Of a DNA stretch of 64,000 nucleotides, positions 11,909-23,092 are shown piece by piece. Numbering within the stretch: the first letter of the stretch is position 1; every line of letters begins with the position of its first letter. The notes beneath the pieces are model-generated. The model made no database searches. It had not been told where the DNA came from and was given only the letters and a program-made list of their open reading frames with translations. Source of the stretch: Chamaea fasciata (taxonomy: Eukaryota; Chordata; Aves; Passeriformes; Sylviidae); assembly GCA_029207755.1 (NCBI GenBank), contig JARCOQ010000088.1, positions 124,001 to 188,000 on the forward strand, given 5' to 3'. The position numbers and the translations under genes are program-made.

Positions 11909-13473
11909 GGAGGTTGGTGTGTTTCACTTCCCTGAAGCGGGGAGAGAGCATGCTGTGTCTCATTGCTTAAAACCTGTGTTGGGGAATGTTGTGGCTGGTT
12001 GCCCAAGGCTTGTGGAAGAGGAGGTGCACTGGGTTGTTGGTTGGATGATTCCCACACAATAGGTTTGGGACAGGGCCAATTGGAAATTATTTTAGCCAAT
12101 TTATCATACGGCAATTTATCCATTACTTCTCGTGGAACTCCCCTTTTCAGCCCTAGCAACCACAGCTGCTGCCGTCTGGAAATTTGTTTTCCCTTTTCTG
12201 GTTTTTCATTAGGAGAAGCAATGTGCCTGACTCCTCTGGGTTTTTCTGGTTTGTCCTCTGAGTACTTCACTGGTCCATATTTTCTACTGTAATTTACTAA
12301 CTCCTCTGCTACCTCACTCCATGTCCAAAGTTTATAACTGCTGTTAGATTGTGTGCTAGGAGTTGTAAAAGGTGAGGAGTCAGTGGAGTCAGTGGAACCA
12401 GTTTGATCTCTTGTGTGTCCGAGAAATCTTTCAAGTCTATCTACCGAGGAGATAGATGCTATTGTTTTTTGAAGAAAAATTGCTGTTGGTTTAAGAGACT
12501 CTGGCAAACCTCGAATGAAGGGGGTCATAATCTCAGGTTTGACAGGCTGTTGCATTGGCGACTCATAGCCAGAGATTAATTTTCTTTCCTGTATCATTTG
12601 CAAGCATGCAGCTTTGTGTATGTTTTCTAGGAGTTGGTCTGAGGTGCCGACTCTTGCCAGAGGGTCGCCCGTCTCTAGGGGGTTTAACCCCCCTGCCCAG
12701 TGAGCTGCACACTGTGTCAGGGAGCATGGAGCATGTGTGTTTCCTGTTGTTAAGAAAACTCCATGTCCCCAGTAGCCACTTGCTTCCTGTTCACTTAATT
12801 TAATTTGGTCGCCCCCTGTGAGGGAAACTCTGAAAACATACTCCATCTCCGATTCACTAGAGAGGCGGGAGTATTCTTTCTTTAATTTAGCTAATTCAGT
12901 GGCTGTGTATGGTATTTCTTTGGTGGTTATGTGGGGATCATGATCCTCTTCATTTATATAATTATATTCGGTTTTAATGAGAGGTCTCAAGTTGGAATAA
13001 CAGTGCTCCCCACAATTTTGCATGTGTACTAATTCTTTCTGAGGGTATATTTGTTTCATTTTGTATGTCTCCTTTCCTTCTATTTCTGTGGGTAAATCTG
13101 CAGATTTTAAATTTTTGCTTCGCTCTTCTGCAAGAGAAATCTGCAGCAAATAATTCTGATTTCTTTCCTGTTCTAATTGTTTTTGCAAAGCTTCTACCAA
13201 ATTCTGCAGGGATTCTATGACTGCTTTTTCTTCACTTACCCGTTCAAAACGGGTTTCTATGGCTGCCGAAAGACAGGCCCCCAAAACTGAGCAAAGAATG
13301 GTTTTATTTCTGCCCAGTTTGTATCTAGCATCATGTTGCAAAGAATATATTCTATCTACAATCTTTTCAAAGTTAAACCAATTATTCTGTGCCCACCTTT
13401 CTCCGTCTGGAGAAGGTCTAGCACCATGTTTGGCTAGCAAAGCATAAAATGCATTCTTATCTTTTTCACTCAT
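11899..13473 (-). CDS. gag: ERV-L gag, intact frame, left-arm copy
   Basis: This is an open frame of 524 codons, identical in translation to the right-arm gag (39460-41034); the domain description is given there. The frame being free of stops while pol is broken could reflect the recent age of the arms, or selection on gag. With two arm copies only, these cannot be separated. Confidence 0.8.
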   Translation of the reverse strand: MSEKDKNAFYALLAKHGARPSPDGERWAQNNWFNFEKIVDRIYSLQHDARYKLGRNKTILCSVLGACLSAAIETRFERVSEEKAVIESLQNLVEALQKQLEQERNQNYLLQISLAEERSKNLKSADLPTEIEGKETYKMKQIYPQKELVHMQNCGEHCYSNLRPLIKTEYNYINEEDHDPHITTKEIPYTATELAKLKKEYSRLSSESEMEYVFRVSLTGGDQIKLSEQEASGYWGHGVFLTTGNTHAPCSLTQCAAHWAGGLNPLETGDPLARVGTSDQLLENIHKAACLQMIQERKLISGYESPMQQPVKPEIMTPFIRGLPESLKPTAIFLQKTIASISSVDRLERFLGHTRDQTGSTDSTDSSPFTTPSTQSNSSYKLWTWSEVAEELVNYSRKYGPVKYSEDKPEKPRGVRHIASPNEKPEKGKQISRRQQLWLLGLKRGVPREVMDKLPYDKLAKIISNWPCPKPIVWESSNQQPSAPPLPQALGNQPQHSPTQVLSNETQHALSPLQGSETHQPPLN

Positions 13474-13900
13474 TTTGTGCAGGGACCAAAACCACTCTCA
13501 GGGAGGTACACTTAAAGTTACACCGAAGGCACAGCTAAAACTGTGTTTCCCTTTGCTTCCCTGGAATGGGCGAGGAGACCAAAACTGCCTGGGAGGTTCA
13601 CCTTAGTTCCAAAGAGTTGTCTCCTCAACTACACCAAGCAGCCCAAAACACACAAAAACTAACTACAGTCCCGTCTTTTGCACAATGAGATCCTTTTGTG
13701 AAATCCTGATGACAGGGAGTGCTATACACCTGGGTGTGTACAGTGTGCGGGAATTTTCCCTGGCCCCCCTTGCTTTCTAACAGCGCTCACCCAAGTGGCG
13801 TGCTAGGTGCGGCTGAGACGAGGGTCCTTCCCCTGTTACAAGCTATACAAAACCCGCAACCCCTCTGTCCATCAAGATCCTGACCGTGACGCCCATTTCA

Positions 13901-14629
13901 TGTCAGGGTCCACAAATATATGCAGGGAACCTGATGGTTTGTTTTAGGGATCTCAGAGCGCAAAAGACACAGCAGGGAACAACTCAGTTTACTCCATCAA
14001 AAATGCACCTTTATTTAGTGCCAACAAATGCCATAGTGGGGAGAGAAATAAAAAATAGTAGGAAAGAGAGAGAAAGAGGGGAAGGGGATTATAGCTATGA
14101 ACGTGGAGGGTCGAGTCTTCGACGCCTAACGATGCCTATAGACGCGATCTTCTCCAGTGGGGTGATCACAAAAGTGAGCGGGGGTCTCCGGAGGTTTTAT
14201 AGGTTGGTCAAAGCGGGAAGCAAAGCAAGGGGCACAGAGCCAAAGCGGGAACCAGCTGTGTAAAGGCTGAGTGCTCAGGAACAAGCTGCAAACCGTACCT
14301 CCAGTACGGACAGACCAGTTTGGACAGGCAGCCTTGGCTCAGTCCACTGTGACCAGTTCCATTGTTCTTGCACTCCGCTCTCATGGAGATGCATACCAGT
14401 CCTCCGAGACTTGGCAAGCGTTCCACCTCAGCCAGGCCAGGGGCTGCTTTCAGAGCCTGGGGTCTCAGTCCTCAATCATTGGAGACAGTCGTGAGGCATA
14501 TCACATCCTTGGACAGACTCTGACAGCTTCCTGTCATGGGCAGAGTGGGAGCTTCAGGCAAAAGCTTCATTTCTTCACTGGAGAAACTCCTGCTGAGTCA
14601 TGAGGTGGAGAAATGACACCCAACAGACA
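13901..14629 (-). repeat. 5' LTR of the ERV-L, left-arm copy
   Basis: This is the inverted partner of 38304-39032. On the minus strand it starts TGTCTGTTGG and ends GACCCTGACA. TATA (ctataaaac, near 14193-14202) and AATAAA (near 14010-14015) are in the expected order. Confidence 0.7.
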
Positions 14630-15520
14630 CCATGGATCCTCAAACCCCTCCAGGATGCCTGACTTTTCAAATTCCATCTAAGAGAGGAGACTGGGAGTGG
14701 CTGGATCCAATCCTAGTCCCAGACTTTGTCAAAGGTTTACGTATAAAAGACTGGACAGGTGGAATTGAACTGCAATGCAATTTGTCCCCCAGGATTACCG
14801 ATTCAATACCAGATATATTTCCATAAATGCAGCTATGATTGATTCTGATCAGGATTAGACAGAAAGATTTATTTACACAACAGAGCAAATAGAAAAAAGA
14901 GAGTTATTTACTCCACAGTATAGGAGCTGTAACAATTATATAGAATATAGTGCTCTAGGAAGCAATTTTGAAGTAAACAGGGCCTTGTTGGACTTGTTTG
15001 AGCCCATTCCAGGCAGAGCCTCCTGCTCCATGAGGAACTGCCTTTCCTGTGCCATGACCAGGGCAGGTCCCGCTGCAGGAAAAGCCCCAGGCCAAGCCAA
15101 CACAACGAAGGGCTCGGGCACAAGTGCAGAGTGCCGTGCTGGGAGCTGTGCCAGGGAGAGCCTGAGGCACCAAAGGCACCTTGGCAGCAGCAGCTGCTTC
15201 CAGGCCATGGCCAGAAGCCTCCCTTGGCAGCCCGGCCTGCTGGCCCCCACTGCACAGCTGCTGCTTCAGGGCTCATTTCTGCCTGGGCTCTGCCCCAGCC
15301 CGCAGAGTGACACCTCAGCCCTGACTCTGGCACAGCCGCTGTGCCTGAGCCCTGCAAAGCCTCAAGGTCACCTGTGCCTCCCTGGCTCTGGCAGCCCCTG
15401 GGGCAGGGGGGGAAAGGCCAGAGAAGGGGCTGGCTTTGGCTGCTGGATGTGGGCTCCAGCAGAGACAAGGAGGAGTCAAGGGAGTGGATGGAGTCCAGCC
15501 AGCAGCCCCTTCTCCCCATG
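14630..15520. other. Left-arm stretch without a recognised gene
   Basis: The part next to the LTR (14630-14990) is AT-rich, and the rest is GC-rich. A 391-codon minus-strand frame (14908-16083) crosses the CR1 tail and is compositionally biased, so I do not call it a gene. Confidence 0.35.
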
Positions 15521-15524
15521 CAAT

Positions 15525-15835
15525 CCTGGAATGGTTGGGATGGGAAGAGCTCTGCAGTGCTCATCTCATCCAAACGCCTGCGATGAGCAGGGACATCTTT
15601 CACCGGATCAGGTTTTTCAGAGCCCTGTCCCAGCTGGACCTGAATGTTTCCAGGGAGGGGGCATTGACCAGCTCTCTGGGAAAGCCTGTCCTGGTGGATC
15701 ACCAGCCTCATCCTCAGAAATTTCTTCCTTATCTCTCCGCATCTGAACCTCCCTTCCTTCAGTTTAAAACCAGCACCCTTTGTCCTATTGGGACAGGCCC
15801 TCCTAAAACCTTTGTCCACCATTGCATTCCCAATG
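15525..15835 (-). mobile_element. CR1 LINE 3' fragment, left arm
   Basis: This is the reverse complement of a typical avian CR1 3' region: ccagctggacctgaatgtttccaggg, aagaatttcttcct-like and agtttaaaaccagcacccttt-like blocks in the known order. It has no RT portion. The partner is 37098-37408. Confidence 0.6.
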
Positions 15836-17009
15836 AGCCAGGTTTCCGTGGCAATTGCCGGGACAGGTGACCCAGGTGTGCTGTCCCAGTGAGGGCTGCC
15901 ATGGAACCAGTGCCCAGCACTGCCCCTTTCTGCCTGGCTGAGCTGCCTTTGGCCCTGGCAGCGGCGTTTGCTGCTGGTTCCGCGGCGCCTGAGCAGCCGG
16001 CGCGGCACAGGGCAGGTGGCCGTGGCACAGCCCCCAGCAAGGGATCCCCTCTGGCTCTGGCCACTGACACCAGCCCTGGGCAAGGGGCCCAGGCACTGGG
16101 CTCAGGCCAGTGTCCGTGGCCACAGCCCCTTGCCATGGCCCCGGGCAGCTTGGGATGATGATCCAGCCTCCCTCCTGGCCCAGGCCTGGGCTGCAGCGCC
16201 CTTCCCCACAGCCTGTGTGCACAGAAGCACTTCCAGGGCTCTCTGCATTTCCCTTGCCCTCACTCTTGCCTCACTCACACACCTCCCAACAACCCACCTG
16301 GAGCTTTGACTTGCAAGGAGTTCAAAGCTTGTCTGTCCTTGAGGAGTTGGTCTAATTCTGCCTCCAGCCGACTCTAAATTTTTGTTTATCGTACATCTTC
16401 GTTGGTGTCTAAAACATTCCTTGCATGGTTCTGCCTTGGGGAAGGGGAACCTCCTTGGTGACACCTTGGGCTTGCCACAAATTGAGGAGATTGTTTGGAA
16501 CTTAGGAGGTTTTGATTGCTAAGAAAGGAAGAAAACCTCTCTTTGTCTGAGTGAACCCAGTTCTCTGAGCAAAGCAGGTCCCAGGTGAGTGAGGAGAGGC
16601 AGGATGGGGTTAGGGAATGTGGAGCATGGTTGTCCAAAGTGGATCAGACCTCAAGGCACAGCTCCTCTGACCAGGCCAGACTTCCTTAGGAGAGACCCTG
16701 GATCAGTATCAGTCACTTGAATGCTGCAATGACCTCTGCTCTCAAGAGAAAAATACCCCCTTTGAAAAGAAGAGTGTTGATTCCTCTTTGAACTATTTCT
16801 CCATAACTCTAGGAGAAAAGACTTCCTAAGGAACTGCACCAGGCCAGAAGGAAATAAAGGCACAGCCGTGGTTTGTCAGGACTTGCTTTCTCCTAATGAG
16901 CCCAGTGATGCATTTGGTGCTGAGCCCTGGAACCTCAGGGCCTGAGAAGAGATTCCACAAACCTTTCCAGGAGTCAGAGTCAGAGGAAAAACCCAAAGTG
17001 TCTGGAAGC
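15836..17009. other. Left-arm stretch; 16380-16870 has a diverged copy in the spacer
   Basis: No gene was recognised. The block 16380-16870 (cttgcatggttctgcc, caaagcaggtccca, tctcaagagaaaaatac) reappears in the same orientation at 27985-28060 and 28700-29080. Confidence 0.45.
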
Positions 17010-17830
17010 ATTAAAGGGTCACCCTGAGGTCCATCCCCAACACAGGTTCCTCATGGAGTCCTTGGAGGAGAGAATTGGAGGCCAGGATTGCACCAAAACC
17101 TCTCAGAGACTCAGTGTGGGAAGGAAAAACCCAAAGTACCTTAAACACCCTGAGTATCTCAAAGCATGAATGAGCCCCACTGAGTGTCAATTCACAGCTC
17201 TCAAGGGACTCCTTAAAGCAGATAATTGGGGCCATGATTGCACAAACCTCTCAGAGACTCAGTGGCAAAAAGAAGTGCTTAAATGACCCCGATTACCTTG
17301 AAGCATGAATGAACTCCACCGAGTGTTGTTACTGAGTAAAAATCTCAAGGGACTGATTAGAGCAAATAATTGGAGGCCGCGAGTGCACAAACCTCTCAGA
17401 CTCAGTGTCAAAAAAAAGTCCTTGAATAAACCTTGAGTAGCCGGAATTACTGATGAGCCCCACTGAGTGCTTTTACTGATTGAGAATCTCAAAGGACTTG
17501 TTAAAGTAGATAATTTGGGCAACAATGGCACAAACCTTTCACAAAGTCAGTTTTAAAAGGGAAGCATCAAGTACCTTTAAAAACCTGAAGTGCTTTGAAG
17601 CATTAATGAGTGCACTGAGTGTCATTACTGACAAAGCCTCTCAAGGGACTAATTAAAGCAGATAACTGGAGGCCGTGATTGCACAAACCTCTCTGAGACT
17701 CCAAGGCAAAAGCAAAGCCCTAAGTCCTTTGAAAAGCCTGCAGTCCCTGGGAGCATTAAGGAGCCCCCAGGGCCATTCCTGACCAAGGCTCCCCAGGGAC
17801 TCCTTCCAGCACATCCTTGAGGCCACTGGG
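17010..17830 (+). repeat. Tandem array of ~147 bp units, left arm
   Basis: The motif gcacaaacctctcagagactcag recurs at about 17090, 17240, 17383, 17530 and 17681. Each is followed by a gcatTAAtgag/gcatgaatga block and an (a/t)ctcaagggact block. The spacing is 143-151 bases, with at least five diverged units. The partner is 35103-35923. Confidence 0.7.
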
Positions 17831-17959
17831 ATGGGAGGGGGATGCTGAGGGCAGGACAAGGGGCTGACAGTGCCCAGCCTTGCCGGGGCTGTGCCAGGAG
17901 GCCCCAGGGCCTCAGGACAAGGTGACTCCTCACGGCCCTTGGTGGCACAGAGGCTGCTG

Positions 17960-18260
17960 TGGCCCAGGGCACCAAGACTTGGCTTCTCTTTGTCCCCACG
18001 TGTCATCACTGCCTGCAGTTCTCTGCTCTGGCTGGGGCCTGGGGACACTTTCTCTGTCGTGTCCCTCAGCGGGACCCAGTAAAACTTCAAGAAACTTTGG
18101 AGCTGGATTCTGACTTTGAATTCTTGAGAGGTTTCTCCAGCTCCCTCTCAGGGACTGATGTTCAGGGCCTCAGCACAAGCCTGGAGAGGGTCACTCAAGC
18201 CCTTGTGCCGTGTCTGCGCTGCTGAGCTGGGCCGGGCTCCTGGCACAGAGGCAGCTCCTG
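17960..18260 (-). repeat. Dispersed repeat, left-arm copy
   Basis: On the minus strand this contains CCAGGAGCTGCCTCTGTG, cagctcagcagcacag, caccctgag/tccctgag, and agaaagtgtccccagg. The same order occurs at 34673-34973 (arm partner) and, more diverged, at 57930-58210. Confidence 0.6.
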
Positions 18261-19630
18261 GCAAGGGCAGCGCTGCAGAGAGACAGCTCTGCCCAGGAGC
18301 AGCTCCTGTGCCCAGCCCAGCAGGGCTGGGGCACTGCCTGCAGCCACCCCGGGCACAGCACACAGGCACAGAGGGCTTCAACTCAGCCTGGGCTGGCAGC
18401 ACAGAGCAGAGCTCACTGAGGGCTCACTGGGGGACAAATCCTCGCAGCGTTAGGAAGAGTCACTCCCAGGCTGGGGGAAGAGAAGCTGCAGCTCCTGCAG
18501 GGATCTCCTGAAGCTGGCACATCCCACAGCTTTAAGGCCCTTCCAGGAGGACTCTCAGCGTGGCTGCAGAGCAGGCATGTGGCCCCAGGGCAGGGCTGGG
18601 TGTCCCTGCTGCAGCCCCCGAGGCACAGCACAGGGCAGCTCCCTGTTGCCGGGCTCTGCTGCAGGGCTGAGCAGCCGGGGCTGCAGCCAGGGGTGCCCAG
18701 GGCTGTCGAGCAGAGCAGGGTCCTGCAGCCCAGGGCGCTGCGCTGGGCCAGGGACCCTGCTGCCTGCCAGGGACAGCTCTCAGCTGGCCCGGGGAGCTGC
18801 TGCCAGCGCTGGGGAGAAGCTGTGGGGGGAAGGAGCCACCCTGAGCAGGGCAGGTGCTGCTGCTGAGAGGGGCTGTGTGGGGCAGGGCTGCTCCCAGCTC
18901 CAGACCAGCCTGGGCACAGCTCCGGAGGACACTTGCCAAAGGAAGCTAAGCCTGGTATTGCTGCAAAGACCAGGAGCTTTCCTGAGAGTGTTTTCAATTT
19001 CCTGCTTGGAGAAGGATGGGAAAGTTGGGGTGATGACAAAAACATTTTTGCTTTTGATGCATTTTTCATTTATTCGTAGCTCTGTTAACTACTGTTAACT
19101 ACTATTATGTAGTTATAAAACTATTATCTTTAATCAACTCTATTCAACTACTATGACTCTATTCAACTACTTTTATATACTTGTATTACTATAATCTTTA
19201 ATTAACTCTACAACATTTCCTACCCTTTATCTTAGATTTTAGAACAATAAGCTTCAAAATATATTCCTGAAATACTGCCCAGTCTTATTGTCAGGAAGTG
19301 GACCTACAAGACGAACATTTTGTTTTTAAACCAGAGTGTGAGCAGTCAGAAAAAAAAGTGGCACAAAGAAGTCCTTGGACCTACTCCAATGGGTTGACCC
19401 AGGGGTTTGTAGCTGTGGATACTGAATTTCCTATTCGATGTTTCTGTTAAATATCCTAATTAATCAACCTCTAATCAATTGTTGAAATCAGGGGCTGGGT
19501 GTTCCTCATTCCCACTGAGACACCTGGAAGTTTCCAAGAAAGGTCTGGTTTTTACTTCACTGTTGTAACGCTGTTGCAAGGGGTTTTTTTCTCTTCTGAT
19601 TATAGGCAAAAGAGGATGAGTGAAGCAGAA
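18261..19630. other. Left-arm stretch without a recognised gene
   Basis: Bases 18261-18950 are GC-rich with overlapping frames on both strands and no motif. Bases 19080-19260 are AT-rich, and include the left-only duplicated decamer ctgttaacta. Confidence 0.4.
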
Positions 19631-19634
19631 CAGG

Positions 19635-19705
19635 AATTGTAATCACAGAACCACAGAACATTATGAGTTGAAAGGGACACCTAGGATCATCAGAGTCATG
19701 TTTAA
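19635..19705 (-). mobile_element. CR1 extreme 3' tail, left arm
   Basis: The run aatcacagaaccacagaac, followed by gttgaaagggacacctaggatcat, is the reverse complement of a CR1 terminus. The partner is 33238-33308. Confidence 0.5.
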
Positions 19706-21104
19706 TCATTTACAGAGACTCCTGGTTTGTAACTTTGGGTGGTCAGTCTCTCTGCTGGGAGCCTCCTAAAGGGCCTTCAGCCACTCCTCAGCCCTCAGCA
19801 GCAGCAGCAGCATCCCCTTTGCAGGGCCCAGCAGGGCTCTCCTGAGCTGCCCTTGCCCAGCTGCAGACAGACCCTGCCCCAGGCCGGGCCCTGCAGACAG
19901 GCAGGTTTCTGTAGGGCTGGGCCCAGGGCGCAGAGGGTGGGATGGGCTCTGTGAGCACTGGCAGGGACAAGGCTCCTCTCAGGAGGGAAATGTCCAGGCC
20001 CAGGGAGAGGCTCAGGGAAGGAGAGGGGGCTGAACAGAGCAGTGCTGGGGGCAGGAGGGCACTGTGGGTGTGTGGGAGGTGCTGTGCACAGCTGGGCACG
20101 GGAACACTGTCCTGAGTGCCTGGCTGTGTCTGCCCTGCCCTCCCAGGCACAGCCCCACAACATCTTCTCTTGGTTCTGCCCTCCCCTGGTTCTGTCACTG
20201 TCATCTGGTGCTCTCAGGGAGGCTCTGGCATTTGCAGCAGCTGAGCCAGGCACTGCCCTTGGGATTCTTGCCAGGCAGCTGTGTCCATGGGAATGGGCTG
20301 TCCGAGCTTCCCTGTGAGCTGTGTGGCTGTGGGCAAAGCAGTCCATGGGAAAGGGGAATGAGCTGAGCCCCCTCCCTGAGACCCCATCATGGGCACACCC
20401 GGGGATCTCCTTGCTGCGTCCTTCCAAGCTCTGAGCTGCCCTCCTGCCTGCAGATCTGTGCCAGAGCCTCTGGCAGTTCCCTGAATGTGCCACGGGGAAG
20501 TGCAGAGATGCCACAGCTGAGGAAATGCTGTTGGGTTTGCCAAGGGAGCTGTGAGTGTCCTTGGCAGAAGGGGGTGCTGAGGACCTTGCCCAGAGACCTT
20601 TGGAGAGGGCGAGACATTCAGGGATCCCTCTGCTCTGGGCAAGGTCTGGTGCAGCAGAAATGCTGGGGATTTCTGACCTCAGTATACCAGGAATGATGTG
20701 TGGGCAGGAAAATAATGCCTATAATTCCTTCCTGTTCTCCATGCCCTTTAGAAGTGGGAGTGAAGATGGCAACAAGCCTTTCTGCATTAGGAGTGATTCC
20801 ACTGACAAATCCTGAATATCCAGGCTTGTCCCTCTGCCACATGGCCAAAAACCCAGGGCAGCGGGGCAGGGACGGCTCCTGGAGAGCCCCCATGCACAGG
20901 CCTGGCTGCTCCTGGCACACTCAGACAGCACAACTGGAGCTCAGGCAGGGACCTGGGTGAAGGTTTTCCCAGAGCAGGAACAAGGGTGGGTGAATCACAG
21001 TGGGACAGTCTACAGGGAATGACCCATGTTTGGCTCAAAGCAGCCTGTCCTGACTTGTCACTGTCCTTTATCCATGAACATGTCCCCATGTGCAGCCACA
21101 GCAA

Positions 21105-22077
21105 ATGTCCAACAGCAGCTCCATCAGCCGCTTCCCTCCTGCTGGCATTGGCAGACACGCGGCAGCTGCAGCTCCTGCACTTCTGCCTCTTCCTGGGCAT
21201 CTCCCTGGCTGCCCTCCTGGGCCACGGCCTCATCATCAGTGCCATAGCTTGCGGCCACCACCTGCACAGCCCCATGTTCTTCTTCCTGCTCAACCTGGCC
21301 CTCAGCGACCTGGGCTCCATCTGCACCACTGTCCGCAAAGCCATGCACAATTCCCTCTGGGACACCAGGACCATCTCCTACACGGGAGGTGCTGCACGGC
21401 TCTTTTTCTTTCTGTTCTTCATCTCAGCAGAGTATTTGCTCCTGACCATCATGTGCTATGACCGCTATGTGTCCATCTGCAGACCCCTGCACTACGGGAC
21501 CCTCCTGGGCAGCAGAGCTTGTGCCCACATGGCAGCAGCTGCCGGGGCCAGTGCCTTTCTCAATGCTCTCATGCACACGGCCAATGCATTTTCCCTGCCC
21601 CTGTGCCATGGCAATGCCCTGGGCCAGTTCTTCCACGAGGTTCACCAGATCCTCAAGCTCTCCTAGTCCAACTACTGCTTCAGGGAGTTTGGGTTCATTG
21701 GTTTTTCCATCTCTTTAGGATTACGTTGTTTTGTGTTCATTGTTTTCTCCTCTGTGCAGATCTTCAGGGCCGTGCTGAGGATCCCCTCTGAGCAGGGATG
21801 ACGTCACAAAGCCTTCTCCACCTGCCTCCATCACCTGGCCGTGGTCTCCCTGTTCCTCAGCACCGTCATGTTTGCTCACCTGAAGCCCCCCTCCATCTCC
21901 TCCCCATCCCCGGATCTGGCCCTGTCAGTTCTGTTCTCGCTGGTGCCTCCAGCCCTGAACCCCCTCATCTACAGCCTGAGGAAGCAGGAGCTCGAGGCTA
22001 CAGAGTGGAAGACTGATGGCTGGATGGTTTCCCAAACGTTAAACTGCTGGCCAGTTTCTCAAAATCACTTGTCATAA
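21105..22077 (+). pseudogene. OR14-type olfactory receptor pseudogene, left arm
   Basis: This is a single-exon odorant receptor, a seven-helix G-protein-coupled receptor of olfactory cilia, of the bird-expanded OR14-like type. Visible landmarks are MSNSSSIS at the start, LHSPMFFFLLNLALSDL (helix 2), MCYDRYVSIC (the MAYDRY-type motif at the end of helix 3), KAFSTC before helix 6, and NPLIYSLRKQE in helix 7. Lesions: the frame is lost soon after MSNSSSIS; a TAG follows ILKLS at about 21664; and a TGA (EQG-stop) at about 21799 comes from three extra bases absent in the right arm. The first two are shared with the right arm; the third is private. Length is otherwise normal at about 310 codons. 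Confidence 0.85.
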
Positions 22078-23092
22078 AAGTCATTTTTGATACCTCTTGT
22101 TGCTTTACTTTGGAGGTTCTTTTCCTTTGTTTTACTTTTGTAATATTGTCCACAAAGCAGTGTCACTGTTTGTGCCATTTCTCATTTTGTTTCTCTCCAC
22201 CTTCCCTGTGGCCACAGACTGTGTCAATGAGGGGCTGCACTCCTGGTGGCTTTAAAGGAACCCAAGGATCTGGCAGGCAAGTTTTCTGCAGAGATCCCCC
22301 TTTGGTTCTCTTCTCTGGATGAGAGCTGGGGGCAGATCAGTGCTGGCACAGCAGCTGTGCCCAGGAGCAGCAGCCCTTGGTGTTGGCAGCGCTGCTCCCG
22401 TGGCCCTGCCCCGCTGCCCTCCTGGCCCTGGTGTTGCTGTAGGGCCTGAGTGCTCTCGGCGCCGGGCACAGGGCTGGGGCTGGCAGTGCCGGGGCTGCAG
22501 CAGGGACAGGCCATGGGCTCCGCTGGGGCAGCGCTGACGCCTCAGGGCAGGGCCTCGCTGCTCCAGGCTCCTTGCCCAGGCTCTCTCCAGAACACGCCCA
22601 GGCCCAATGCTGTGCACGGAAAAGCCCCGTGAGCAGCCCCAGGGTGGCCGTGGGCAGGCTGGGGGCAAACAGCCCGGCTGGGGCTCTGCAGGGTCCCTGG
22701 GGGAGACGGGAAGGAGCAGCAGAGCAGGGGCTGATCCATCCCCACTGTGCTGGACACCCCCGGGCAGCGTCCCAGAGCGTCCTCATGCCCCTGCCAACAA
22801 CATCCCCCCTCTGCAGCCCTGGCCTCTCTCCCAGCTCACACGGGGGCCGCATCCTTGCAGGCACAGACACGGCAGCTCTGGCTCAGGAGCCCCTGTTTGC
22901 AGTGCCCAGAGCAGGCCTGAGCACCCCCATGGTGTTGGTGTGGGGAGATGAACCTGAGGGAGCACAAATGCCATCAGCCCCTGGGGCCAGGAAGGGCTGG
23001 GGGACAGGAGGGAAACCACTCAGTTCTGTCGTGGCCTCTGAAGTCAGCCAGAAAGTTTGTTCCCATCAGCTGGGAGTTTCCTGTGCCACTGC
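22078..23092. other. Inner left-arm stretch without a recognised gene
   Basis: This is GC-rich sequence after the receptor. Long overlapping frames on both strands (up to 306 codons, running through the arm edge) show no domain or motif. Confidence 0.35.

Larger units (their letters stand above)
8363..14629 (-). mobile_element. Truncated ERV-L type provirus, left-arm copy
   Basis: On the minus strand this runs LTR (14629-13901), leader, gag, pro-pol, integrase and an env start. There is no second LTR: the element is cut off in env, somewhere between about 8363 and 8270, where it joins GC-rich host sequence. Its gag resembles ERV-L (class III) elements and has no Cys-His zinc knuckle. It is colinear with the right-arm provirus, with shared stops and frameshifts, so it was broken before the arms duplicated. 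Confidence 0.85.
6641..23092 (+). repeat. Left arm of a 16.4 kb palindrome
   Basis: The reverse complement of this block is nearly identical to 29865-46292. Paired positions sum to 52933 from the outer edge to about 19080, to 52943 after a 10 bp tandem duplication near 19081-19110 (left arm only), to 52954 after an 11 bp deletion in the right-arm olfactory receptor, and to 52957 after a 3 bp difference further on. At the outer edge, homology fades over about 20 bases at 6641-6660. At the inner edge it ends sharply after CCTGTGCCACTGC at 23092. Divergence looks higher in the outermost 700 bases than inside. Confidence 0.95.

Noticed and set aside
14908..16083. 391-codon minus-strand open frame (and its right-arm mirror at 36850-38025)
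   Set aside because: It crosses a CR1 3' fragment, has overlapping frames on the other strand and shows no domain; GC-rich composition explains it.
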